Shown here one piece after another: positions 51,657 to 60,737 of a DNA stretch of 64,000 bases. The position numbers were made by a program, and so were the translations under genes. The notes beneath the pieces were generated by a model. The model did not search any database, had not been told where the DNA came from, and worked only from the letters and a program-made list of their open reading frames with translations. The stretch comes from Euryarchaeota archaeon (GTDB lineage Archaea; Thermoplasmatota; SW-10-69-26; JACQPN01). Location of the stretch: NCBI GenBank assembly GCA_016207515.1, contig JACQPN010000023.1, positions 1-64,000 of the forward strand, given 5' to 3'. The first letter of the stretch is position 1, and each line of letters starts with the position of its first letter.

Positions 51657-54600
51657 GCGGCTCGCGCCTCCGACGCTTCAGGCTTTCCTTGCTGGCTACG
51701 ATCCTTTTGTATTGCTCTAGAGAGTCGTTGGAGGGAGAGCGCCGTGGCATCGTTCGACCCCGTCTCCAGCCATTGAGGCGCGTAAACGGCCCTGTTGAAG
51801 AGTTCCGTCACCTTGGCCAGGTCCTCGCGCGTCTCCGGCGTCTCCTTGACGAACCTTGACACCAGGTCTCCGAACGTGAGTGTCTCGGCTTTGTCCTCCG
51901 TGAGACCTGACAGCAGAAGCAATTGGAGGTAGGCGTCGTAGAGCGCTCGCACGTCGGGATTTCGGCTGGAGAGACGCCTGGCGGCCGCCTTGAGAATCTC
52001 AGCCGCGTCGTGTTTTCTTCGTCGCAAGAAGAACCAGGCGGTGATGGACGCTGCCAAGATAATGACTGCGCCGGCGGCCATCCATACGATTGAAGTTCCG
52101 CTCGCAGCCGGCGCCGGCAAGACCGGAACGATGACGGTCATGAAGCTGGGGCCGCGAGTGCCGTTTCCGGCGAAGGCGATCTGGTAAGAGGCCGAACCCG
52201 GTGCCGGAGGCGGGAGAGCGATCACCGCTTCGCCTTTCGCGTTCGTCGTTACCTTCAGCGGTTGTGGTCCGACGCCGAGGATCATCAACGTTTCGTTGGC
52301 AAGAAGCCGGCCGCCGAGGTCGAGCGCCACCCGGAGTTCCACGGGTTGGCCGGCATCTGCCGTCGGCCTGGAAGTCAAGCGCAAGGTGGTCGGCTCCTGG
52401 ACTTCAAAGCTTCTGAATAGCGGTTCGGCCAACAGCGTCTCCGAAATGGCCTCTATGCGAAGCGAATGCGGGCCCCCCGGCACAGAAGCGGGGACGGTGA
52501 AGGAGAACTCGTCGCCGCTTCCCGTGGCTTGTAGTCGGATGTCCTCCATCGCGACGGCGAACAAGACGTCGCGAACGCTGCGCCCCGTGGAGTCCAACAG
52601 TTGGCACGTGCCGCTAGCCGTTTTCCCGGCGAGGCCTGCCGTTGGAAGTCCGTCGCACTTCAGTTGGCCCCTGTCTTTGAGGAACATGGCGTGGCTTGTG
52701 TCCGAACCCATGAGAAGTTCGTTACCCCGCACTATCATGCGGAGGTCCATCTTGCCAAGCGGTTGAGATGGTGATAGTGAGAGAGGTCCCCGGAAGTATC
52801 CCTTCGAGTCGGTGGCCACGGAGACGGCGCCGCCCGGCCCTATTAGGAGGACCTCCCTTTGAGGAAGAGCGTTTCCAGTCCCGGTCCTTAGCCAACCCTC
52901 GATGAACGGGTCTGATCGGAGAATGGTATTTCCCGTAAGCGTCAGAATGGATCGATCCCTTACGGCGACGAGTGATTCGTTGGAGCTTGGTTTCATGATG
53001 TTGTCCGCGGAACCGTCGTAGCGAGCGGCAATCGCGATCCGGCCTAATGGCAGCTCATCGGCCCAAGTTTCACCGAACAAGTACTGGCCGGTGGCGTTGG
53101 TGACCGCGGAACGTTCCAACGACCCAAGGGTGATGCTCACCCTCTGGCCGGCAAGGGGTCTACCCACCACGTCAGTGAGATTCCCCCAGATTTTAGCTGC
53201 CTCCCCGCGGATGATCGCGTCCGTTGCGATTGACAGTTTGGTCGGCGTGAAGACGCTCACGGCGACCGACTTCTCCGCCGTTCCATCGACTGCGTCCGAG
53301 AACCGCAAAACGAGCAGGCGTTCACCCGGCTGCGCCGTCCGGTAATCGAGCGGGAACGTGGCGAAGCCCCGTGAATCCGTCGCGTTCGACGCAAGTTGGA
53401 AACCTTTCGCGTCTTCTGTCACGACGTTGCGACCGGGAAGGGGGGCTCCGTGCAGGTCCACGAGGCGGGCGCGTAGCATCGTGACGGCTCCCACGCTCGC
53501 ATCGATGTTTTCGATGATCCACTTTGGGAGGCCGGTCACCGTCAAGGTCGTGACCGTGCGAGTGGAGTTGAGTCCTTCCGTGCCTTGGTACACGCCCTCC
53601 AACGTGACTACGCCGGGAGGCATGGTAATTGGGAACGCGAGTTCCGCTGTGAACCGTCCTTCCAAACTGGTGTTGGTCTTCGTGGCGATACCCGGGCCGG
53701 TCACGGTGATGTCCGCTCCGGCGACGGGCAACGATCGGCTCGTCACCAGTGAACCGGCAACGGTGGCCGTGTCTCCGATCCTTATTGGAACGGCCTGACG
53801 GTCGAACCGGAGCACCGATTCCTCCACGACGAGGATCGACACGGTTTTCCGGGTCGCGAGGAGATCTGGCTCACGACCCGCGAACGAGAACTCCACTTCA
53901 TAGGTGCCTGGAATCCCCGGCAACGTAAGCGGCACGTTGACCTTTCCCGCCGGGTCGGTCTTGAACGAGACCTTCATCGGCATGGTGTTCGGCATTGCAA
54001 TTGCCATTTCGGTCGGCATTACCAGTACCGTGGCGTTCGGCACGGCGCGGCCCAGCGCATCGGTCAACGTCACCTTCACATCGGTCGTCTCGTGGATGCG
54101 CGCGGACGCGGGCGATTCCGTGACCAAGACCGACGCAAGAGTGAATGTGACGTTCTGGGCGTCGCTTTCGGAGCTAGTCCATCCGCGGCTGAGGCTGCCA
54201 TTTGGGAGCCGCAGCGGCGCATCCTGCCTAGGCTGGGCGAATACGGAGGCGTTGTAGTTCCATGCAAACACGCGAAGGGGTCGAGAGGTGTTCAAGGCGC
54301 CAAGAATGGTGCCATCGTTCGAGTGGACGCCGTCTCCGTCGAGCGACCCGAAGACGGTCACGCCCGCGCTCGCCGGAGGTGCCGGAAGCTGGGATTGGAC
54401 TACGATGCTGCCACGATAGTGGCCGGTCTGGTTTGTGATCGCGGAACCGATGACGAGCTGGCGTTTCTCGAGAGAAAGCAACACGGTGGCGTTGGGAACG
54501 GGCTCATCCATAGCGGACAAGAGTCGCCCCGAGAACTCCGACGTCCCATTGGCCACGACCCGCTCCTCAATCGGATCAAGGAGGACGTTCGTCGCCACCC

Positions 54601-57600
54601 GGCCCGCCAAAGTAACGACCCGCCCCAGCGGGTCGTCGCCATACGCTTGTCCGCGAAAGAGAGCCTCCATTGCGCCGAGACCGACATCCCGGGGATCACC
54701 GCGCGGCAATACGTTTCGCTGGTTGGCGAAGGGGATCGGGTCCTCCCCATTGAGATCCTTCAACCCGTCGTTATCGGAATCGTCAGGGGCCTTGGCGTCA
54801 GGCGCGAGTCCCCACCACCAGACGCCGTTACGCGTCTCGTTCCACCAGGTTGGTCGGCCATACGCATAGCTCGTGAACTTCCCACTTGACCGGGCGGGGG
54901 ACAGTCCATTGGCTACGGCCCAGCCGTCGGGAACGCCATCGACTGGCGTCGAGACCTGCGTCGGGTCCGACCCGACCGCAGCCTCCCCATACACGTCGGC
55001 CGTCCCATCCTCGAACACGCGGACCAAAAGGCCGCGGGCTTTCAGATTGGCTAAGAGTGTTGCGTCTTCCGGGTTCCTCGTGCTTACGGATCGGTCCAGT
55101 ACTTGCGAGAGCGATTGTCCATCGAGTAGACCATCGTGGTCGGTGTCCGGGTCATTGGGGTTGGTCGAGACCCGGAGGCCGGACGCCATTACCCGACCGA
55201 GCTTCTCTTGGTTATCGTAGACCCCGTCGCCGTCGGAATCTATCTTGGAATTGAGGGCATAGATGTCATCGGAGGGGTCGAGCGGATCGAGACCGAGGCG
55301 CACCTCGATGTCGTCGGTCGCTTGGCCGAAATCGGAATCCGCGAGGTACGGGTTCGTTCCCGCCGCCCACTCGCCCGCATTGGCGAGTCCATCGGAATCG
55401 GGGTCTTTCTCGGCGTCGGGTTTTACCGCGCTCACCTTTTCTTGGCCTGTCCCCAGCCGGGCCCATGTCGTCTCCCAACTGTCGGGCATTCCGTCGCCAT
55501 CCGTGTCGTCCAAGTACGGGTTTGTCTGGTTCTCGGAGACGGCCCGGTAGTCCGTATTGAATTGGCCGCGTATTCGGAGGGTGTCCGTTCCCCCGGTCCC
55601 CGTGGAGCCTGTGCCCGCGTACGCCTCCCATGGGAGGAGATTCTTTTCGTCGCTTTTGACCCATCGCAAGTATTCGTAGTTTGCGAGGATGACGTCGGAG
55701 TCGTCGTGGCCAATGCGCGGAATCGTTCTCTCCTGGGGAATCGTTAGAAGACCGGGCGCGCCCGGGTAGACATCCCCAATCTGGTCCGGGAGAAGTCCTA
55801 AGTACTCCGTGCCCCAGAAAAGCTTCCAACCGTCTGGGATGCCATCGGGACTCGAAGACTTCCGGTTCGGGTCCGAGCCGCCTCTGAATTCGACGAGGTT
55901 CGACGCCTTGTACTCGTGGGCCTCGACTCGCGCGGCCCCGTCCGCCTCGTGGAAACTGTACCAAAGGGCACTGTCGCCGTCGAGATCGCGGTCGGCATCA
56001 CTCACGTCGTCTCTAAAGGAGCTCCAGAGCGACGGGTCCAGATTCCATCCTCCGAAGACGTAGTCGAAGAGACCGTAACGGACCTCCCACGCGTCCGGCA
56101 GCACGTCGCGGTCCGTGTCATTGTTCGCGGGGTCGGTGGCCGAGCGGCTGCGTTCGGAGACGTAGGGACTCTCGCGGTAGAGCTCCGGCTTGACCTCCCA
56201 CCCGTCGAGGAGTCCGTCGTTGTCGGAGTCGGGGTCCGCAACATTCGGGAGTTTGTCGCCATCCATGTCGCCACCAGGGAGGAGCCGTCCCAAGGCGTCC
56301 GAGGGCGCCTTGCCTTCGAGGGCGAAGACGGCCGAGGCGAGCGGATGCGGGTCCGGACCCCACGCGTACGCGGAGCCGGCGACCGCCTCGTCGAATCGGT
56401 CCATCCAATAGGCAGCCTCGTCCCCATCCGGGACACCATCATCATCCGTATCCGGATTGGTCGGATCGAGCCGTGGTAAAAGTATGCCTCGCCAATGCTG
56501 GACGCCGAGTTCCTGCCCGTCCGTGAGGCCGTCGAAATCGGTATCCGGAGCGGATGGATCCGTTGGCGGAAACGTCACGTTTCCTTGCACGCCTCGACGT
56601 TCCTCCATATCGATGAGGCCATCAACGTCGGAATCGAGACGCGTAGGGTCCGATCTGACGCGCTTAGACTTACCGTCAAGGCTCACGTTCCAACCGACGA
56701 TCTCTTCGATGTCTGCGAGCCCGTCGGAGTCCGTGTCGTTCAACCGGGGATCCGTACCACCCCACCATGGGCCGTTGCGACTCTCGTTCCAGAGGGGCAG
56801 GCGATTGACCTTGTATTCGTCGTGGACGGTGAGAACGGCGTGGACGGTCCCGTTCGCTATCGTCAAGTCCCGCTCTTCCGTCGTGTTCTCGTGCGCACGT
56901 GGGTCTAGGGGGTCCAAATCGTAACGCACCAGCCAGCCATCCGGGATCGGGCCACCGATCGTGCTCTGATGCTTAGGATCGAGGCCACCACCAAGAAGCG
57001 TCTCGTTAGGGTAGAGGCGCACCGAAGCGAGGAACTCGTCGATGTTCGTGAGACCATCGTTGTCAGTGTCCTGGAAGGGGATGGCGGCGTCGAGCGCGTC
57101 GAAACCGTGTCCAACCAACCAACCATCGGCTATTCCCGATCCCGCGGTTGAAAAGAGGCGAGGGCTCGTGCCGAGGCGCAACTCGTCGACGTCCGGCAGC
57201 CCATCGCGGTCGCCATCGGGCGAGAGGGCGTGTAGTCCCCGCTGGTACGCTTCGCGAGGAGTCCACGTGACGCCCGCAACGTCTGGAACGCGGTCGTGCC
57301 GGGAAGCGTCGAAGGGGTCCACTCCCTCGCGGATTAGCCACGAATATGGAACGTTACTGTCATTCATGTACGCACGAGTCGGGTCGAGCCGACCGGGCCA
57401 CACGCCGTCATCCGTCTCGTTCCATGTCGATGGTTTCCCGTACTCGTAGGCTTCGAAAAGCGTCATCCGGTACTCGGCCGGAAGTCCTGCCGGTCCATAG
57501 ATCTCCGGGCTTTCCGGAGGGCGAGGGTACGGCGCAGTCCGATTTCCCAGATCGGGATCGGAAACTTCCAGGCCGTGCGCCTTGATCCACTCCTCTGGAA

Positions 57601-57877
57601 GCTCGTGAAGGGGCGCTCGCGCCAGGGGGTCTGTCCCGAGTATCGCGTTCTCGTACGCGTCTGGGACACCATCATTGTCGGAGTCAATCGCATCGACGGA
57701 GCCCGAGGACGCCCGGAAGTCCGCTCTCTCCGCGGACGTTGCGAGGATTCCCTCGACGACCCAAACCCCGAGGATGATCTGGGACGCTAGAGCGAGAACG
57801 AGGATCGTCGTCGCTCGCCTCTCTGATCCGCGCAGCCGCCGCCGTGCGCTTTGGAGCGTCGTACGTAGGATGGACAC
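51653..57877 (-). CDS. Giant membrane-anchored surface protein with DUF4129-like tail
   Basis: A 2,074-residue protein. A basic start (RRRLRGSERRATT) leads to a membrane helix (ILVLALASQIILGVWVVEGI). Residues about 60-1060 hold about fifteen calcium-binding, thrombospondin-3-like units (IDSDNDGVPDAYENAI, DTDNDGLTNIDEF, DTDGDGMPDSWETTW). Ig-like or carboxypeptidase-regulatory-like beta modules fill about 1090-1920. A second helix, SIVWMAAGAVIILAASITAWFFL (about 1930-1952), is followed by RRRKHD and a cytosolic domain of about 115 residues resembling DUF4129 (EILKAAARRLSSRNPDVRALYDAYLQL, TFGDLVSRFV). It begins with GTG and is first in the operon. Confidence 0.83.
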   Translation of the reverse strand: MSILRTTLQSARRRLRGSERRATTILVLALASQIILGVWVVEGILATSAERADFRASSGSVDAIDSDNDGVPDAYENAILGTDPLARAPLHELPEEWIKAHGLEVSDPDLGNRTAPYPRPPESPEIYGPAGLPAEYRMTLFEAYEYGKPSTWNETDDGVWPGRLDPTRAYMNDSNVPYSWLIREGVDPFDASRHDRVPDVAGVTWTPREAYQRGLHALSPDGDRDGLPDVDELRLGTSPRLFSTAGSGIADGWLVGHGFDALDAAIPFQDTDNDGLTNIDEFLASVRLYPNETLLGGGLDPKHQSTIGGPIPDGWLVRYDLDPLDPRAHENTTEERDLTIANGTVHAVLTVHDEYKVNRLPLWNESRNGPWWGGTDPRLNDTDSDGLADIEEIVGWNVSLDGKSKRVRSDPTRLDSDVDGLIDMEERRGVQGNVTFPPTDPSAPDTDFDGLTDGQELGVQHWRGILLPRLDPTNPDTDDDGVPDGDEAAYWMDRFDEAVAGSAYAWGPDPHPLASAVFALEGKAPSDALGRLLPGGDMDGDKLPNVADPDSDNDGLLDGWEVKPELYRESPYVSERSRSATDPANNDTDRDVLPDAWEVRYGLFDYVFGGWNLDPSLWSSFRDDVSDADRDLDGDSALWYSFHEADGAARVEAHEYKASNLVEFRGGSDPNRKSSSPDGIPDGWKLFWGTEYLGLLPDQIGDVYPGAPGLLTIPQERTIPRIGHDDSDVILANYEYLRWVKSDEKNLLPWEAYAGTGSTGTGGTDTLRIRGQFNTDYRAVSENQTNPYLDDTDGDGMPDSWETTWARLGTGQEKVSAVKPDAEKDPDSDGLANAGEWAAGTNPYLADSDFGQATDDIEVRLGLDPLDPSDDIYALNSKIDSDGDGVYDNQEKLGRVMASGLRVSTNPNDPDTDHDGLLDGQSLSQVLDRSVSTRNPEDATLLANLKARGLLVRVFEDGTADVYGEAAVGSDPTQVSTPVDGVPDGWAVANGLSPARSSGKFTSYAYGRPTWWNETRNGVWWWGLAPDAKAPDDSDNDGLKDLNGEDPIPFANQRNVLPRGDPRDVGLGAMEALFRGQAYGDDPLGRVVTLAGRVATNVLLDPIEERVVANGTSEFSGRLLSAMDEPVPNATVLLSLEKRQLVIGSAITNQTGHYRGSIVVQSQLPAPPASAGVTVFGSLDGDGVHSNDGTILGALNTSRPLRVFAWNYNASVFAQPRQDAPLRLPNGSLSRGWTSSESDAQNVTFTLASVLVTESPASARIHETTDVKVTLTDALGRAVPNATVLVMPTEMAIAMPNTMPMKVSFKTDPAGKVNVPLTLPGIPGTYEVEFSFAGREPDLLATRKTVSILVVEESVLRFDRQAVPIRIGDTATVAGSLVTSRSLPVAGADITVTGPGIATKTNTSLEGRFTAELAFPITMPPGVVTLEGVYQGTEGLNSTRTVTTLTVTGLPKWIIENIDASVGAVTMLRARLVDLHGAPLPGRNVVTEDAKGFQLASNATDSRGFATFPLDYRTAQPGERLLVLRFSDAVDGTAEKSVAVSVFTPTKLSIATDAIIRGEAAKIWGNLTDVVGRPLAGQRVSITLGSLERSAVTNATGQYLFGETWADELPLGRIAIAARYDGSADNIMKPSSNESLVAVRDRSILTLTGNTILRSDPFIEGWLRTGTGNALPQREVLLIGPGGAVSVATDSKGYFRGPLSLSPSQPLGKMDLRMIVRGNELLMGSDTSHAMFLKDRGQLKCDGLPTAGLAGKTASGTCQLLDSTGRSVRDVLFAVAMEDIRLQATGSGDEFSFTVPASVPGGPHSLRIEAISETLLAEPLFRSFEVQEPTTLRLTSRPTADAGQPVELRVALDLGGRLLANETLMILGVGPQPLKVTTNAKGEAVIALPPPAPGSASYQIAFAGNGTRGPSFMTVIVPVLPAPAASGTSIVWMAAGAVIILAASITAWFFLRRRKHDAAEILKAAARRLSSRNPDVRALYDAYLQLLLLSGLTEDKAETLTFGDLVSRFVKETPETREDLAKVTELFNRAVYAPQWLETGSNDATALSLQRLSRAIQKDRSQQGKPEASEARAA

Positions 57878-57888
57878 GTTGAAAGTGA

Positions 57889-57920
57889 CCCTCTCCTAAG
57901 TGCGGCTTATGTGTTAAATA
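57889..57920 (-). promoter_or_regulatory. Promoter and RBS of the MoxR/surface-protein operon
   Basis: On the minus strand TATTTAA (57914-57920) lies about 40 bp before the GTG at 57877. AGGAGAGGG (57889-57897) is a candidate ribosome-binding site 11 bases before the start. Confidence 0.5.
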
Positions 57921-57947
57921 CCATACGAGGACCGTGCGCGGGGTTTC

Positions 57948-57955
57948 AAAAAAAA
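57948..57955 (-). terminator. Candidate oligo-T terminator, minus strand
   Basis: Eight consecutive A on the plus strand (T8 on the minus strand), preceded on the minus strand by a weak hairpin. Archaeal RNA polymerase terminates on such T runs, so minus-strand transcripts from the degenerate zone would end here, before the operon promoter. Confidence 0.4.
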
Positions 57956-58215
57956 GCTCCAAAAGGTTCTTGTTTATGGAGGGGGCGGCACGCGATGGCC
58001 TTTCGGACTCAGGGTACCCTATGGGCACTCGATGGCGGAACCCATTCCAATCTTGATGCAAGGCGTTTTCCAAGCAAGAAATCCGGTTGCCCCAGAAGTA
58101 TACGAATCGCAAGCCACGGACAGCCCGTAGGCCCCACGCACCGGCCTGGAATTCGTCATACTCGGTACGCAGTGGTCAGATGGCCGCGCCGCCGTTCTGC
58201 CTGGCAAAATAGACC

Positions 58216-58545
58216 GTCGGCGGCCCGACGTTCAAAGGGGACTTCAACACGGGAGTTGGCGGCGGCTTCCCGTTCGTGACGGGTTGGGGAGACCACACGG
58301 GCTCCACTACTTCCGTTCGGGTCAATCCACAAATGGTTCCGAGTGAGATCCACGACGTCGCCTGCGTGGACGTTGACGGCAATTGTTCAGGAAGTTCAGG
58401 TGATGACGTGGATCTCTGCGGTTGCCTCGATGTCTCTTTGATCACGGGTGGCGCTTGTCAGGTCTACGCGGACCCCGCAGCTGCCGACCCAACTCTACAC
58501 GTCTTCATCCTCGCCAAAACAATCGTGAAGGACGAGGGCATGTAA
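58216..58545 (+). pseudogene. Probable fragment of a secreted Cys-rich protein
   Basis: The frame is open from a TAG near 58213 to 58545, with residues such as GDFNTGVGGGFPFVTGWGDH and VACVDVDGNCSGSSGDD followed by several Cys. It looks like the C-terminal part of a secreted protein without start, signal peptide or anchor. The 300 bp upstream (57,956-58,215) contain only short conflicting frames on both strands, so I treat the whole as decayed. Confidence 0.35.
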
Positions 58546-58606
58546 AACCCGGGTACCGCATAGACCGGTTGGACTTCGGTCGTATGACGAAAAACCGCGA
58601 CATGTA

Positions 58607-59260
58607 CTACGCGCAGCCGGCAACCGTATATGGCGAAGAGGGATCCGAACAAATGTGGCCGGTAGTGATGCCTGCACCTTCGTTTTCGGCATGCACACCC
58701 TCCCGGGTTTCGAGCCACAACGTGTCAAGGCCAACCTCCTCACTGTCGTCCCAGTAAGTGCGGCAATCCGAGTCAGCAGGGAAATCGTACATGGGATCAA
58801 AGTCGTTGTCCAGACCGTCGTCGCATTCCGCGAAGCGCGCCGGATCGCCCTCCCATTCTATTTCTACACCTGCTCCTATGAAGACCCATACGCCGAGTTG
58901 AACGCCCCAGTGGCTGCCTTTGCGTATCGGGATGCCGCTGTAGCCCGCGTCTGTCCCGGCGCTCCCGTCGTAGCAATTGGATCCAAAGGGGCCGCCCGGG
59001 GTGTTGGTCCATATCACGTCGACGAGCCAGTCCGGATATTGGTCGAAGATGAGGCCATCAGCGTTTCCATCTGCTCCCACTAGGAACGGCACTGGACTCC
59101 CGGCGATATCAGGTGCGACGCAGGCGTTGGCCGTGTGGTGTCCGTAGTTGACGACCTCGCAGTAGACGGGCAGTTGTTGACTGCACCAAGCGGTTGGCAC
59201 GACCCCCTGTGTGGCAGTGTGGCTGCCGCCTTCATCGGTATCGTTCAACATGTCGAGCAC
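58607..59260 (-). pseudogene. Truncated or frameshifted secreted protein, paralogue of the 59475 gene
   Basis: Up to 217 residues from a GTG. The C-terminal half FAECDDGLDNDFDPMYDFP followed by DCRTYWDDSE parallels QCDDGVDNEGTPDGLIDF followed by DCTSYWDNDE in the neighbouring secreted protein. There is no signal peptide, and a stop lies 12 codons upstream in frame. A different frame just upstream reads DDSHDVLPGFDEACSTC before a stop, so a frameshift near 59255 probably broke a longer gene. An alternative is a short intact gene with an unusual start. Confidence 0.5.
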
Positions 59261-59474
59261 GCTTCGTCGAAGCCCGGCAAGACGTCGTGGCTGTCATCGG
59301 GCGGGAGAGCGCGTAGTCCTCTTCCGTCCGCCTCGTGAACCGTCCACGGGACGCTTGGATCGTCGGCCATGTGGCCGTGAAATTCGGAAAACAAGATACA
59401 ATCTCAAACATGAACAAGAACGTAGAACAGCCGGGCGCGTCAACCGCGCCCGGCTGTGAAGATGGGGTCCTACC

Positions 59475-60539
59475 TTACGCTGAGATGTGACCGACGACCG
59501 ATACGTAGGCGTCGGTAAGGCTCGCCGGCGTGTGGTTCGCGAGCCAGGTCGCATCCGCGGGAACAGGACTTCCGTTTCCGTTTCCGGATTCATCGTTGTC
59601 CCAGTACGACGTGCAGTCGGGGACGTCAGCTTCGGCGCCTAGTGCAATCCACGGGCTGAAGTCTATCAAGCCATCCGGGGTGCCCTCGTTGTCTACGCCA
59701 TCATCGCACTGCGGCTTCCCGGCTGGACCCGCCCAGACGACTCCCGCGGAGTTGGAGACGAAGACGAAATAACCCTTTTCCTCGTATCGCGCCGGCAGTA
59801 GGTCGGTTTGGGCCGTATGGGACCTTCGGTCCGTGATTCCACTGTAGCCCGTTGCGGTCGCCGTAGCAGTGCAGGTGCCGCCGCATATCATGACGCCGCT
59901 CGACGTGTCAGCCGGATTGAGTGCCGTCACGGAGCCATCATTGTCGCCATCGACACCCCACGTCCACGCAAGGTCCGGAGTACCCACGGCACGGGTCACG
60001 GTCACTGTCATTCCGTGGTGGCCACCGGTCGCCGCGCTACACTGGCTCCAGATGTTGCTGTCGTTGGTCGGCAGCGGTCGGCCCGTGCACACTTCGGATG
60101 AAACCCAAAGGAATGCTCCGCCGCTGGCGTAATCGAACTCTTCGTCGTAGCTGGCAGGGTCAGGCTGGGGGCCGGGAGCAACGCAAGCAGCCGAGAGCGG
60201 ATCCTGGAGACAGAACGCGCTCCCGCTGAACGATGTCCCATCGACGGCGGGATCGCAAACGGCCGCGTTCGATTCCTGGAGATTTGCAAAGCTGATCCCA
60301 TGATCGGTCTCTACGGCTGTGTACCTCTGTTTGGCAAACAATCCGAGAGCCGGTCCAAAGTCGTGGAGAAAACCATCCTGGTGGTCATTTGGAGTCGACC
60401 CGTCCGGGGTTTGGCAGGCCCCAAAGGGACCAAACGTGGCCGGCGCCGTCTTGGGGTGGGCGGTGGCTCCTGGCAAGAACGCCATGGCAATCATCAAACC
60501 TGCAAGTCCCATTCCAATCGCTTTTCTTTTCGTTAACAC
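59475..60539 (-). CDS. Secreted protein with Asp-rich C-terminal motif
   Basis: A 354-residue exported protein beginning MLTKRKAIGMGLAGLMIAMA, then LPGATAHPKT, a clear signal peptide. Several Cys pairs suggest disulfides (MICGGTC, FCLQDPLSAAC). The C-terminal DDGVDNEGTPDGLIDF and SYWDNDESGNGNG resemble acidic metal-binding loops. The start is taken as GTG 60539, with a GAGGAA element 10 bases upstream; GTG 60548 is also possible. Residues encoded before that are not protein-like. Function unknown. A degraded paralogue lies directly downstream. Confidence 0.75.
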   Translation of the reverse strand: MLTKRKAIGMGLAGLMIAMAFLPGATAHPKTAPATFGPFGACQTPDGSTPNDHQDGFLHDFGPALGLFAKQRYTAVETDHGISFANLQESNAAVCDPAVDGTSFSGSAFCLQDPLSAACVAPGPQPDPASYDEEFDYASGGAFLWVSSEVCTGRPLPTNDSNIWSQCSAATGGHHGMTVTVTRAVGTPDLAWTWGVDGDNDGSVTALNPADTSSGVMICGGTCTATATATGYSGITDRRSHTAQTDLLPARYEEKGYFVFVSNSAGVVWAGPAGKPQCDDGVDNEGTPDGLIDFSPWIALGAEADVPDCTSYWDNDESGNGNGSPVPADATWLANHTPASLTDAYVSVVGHISA

Positions 60540-60695
60540 ACTAATCACTTCCTCAAGTCCAAGAGTTCCGTGACTCTTGGCTATTCGTGCAATGCGCGGT
60601 CCGGTTATCTGCCATTTGGCGGAATTTTCTGAAAGATGATGTGGCCGATCGAAGAGCACGAGGACACGCTCGCATGAAGGAAATCCTCCAAATAC

Positions 60696-60702
60696 TTTAT
60701 AT
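60696..60702 (+). promoter_or_regulatory. TATA-like box for the beta-helix protein
   Basis: TTTATAT centred about 39 bp before ATG 60738, giving a short leader. Confidence 0.5.
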
Positions 60703-60737
60703 GCCGCTCGCGAACTTGATTTCAAGGTTTTCCAACA

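Noticed and set aside
54092-54889. A 265-codon plus-strand frame inside the 2,074-residue gene
   Set aside because: It is antisense to well-formed Ig-like and calcium-repeat modules and lacks motifs of its own.
57911-58279. A 122-codon plus-strand frame before the degenerate zone
   Set aside because: It shows Arg/Ser-rich composition, no domain and competing frames on the other strand.
59378-59392. Second attachment-site copy of the tRNA-Pro 3' end
   Set aside because: Only a 9-base match (aaattcgga) occurs, too short to distinguish from chance.
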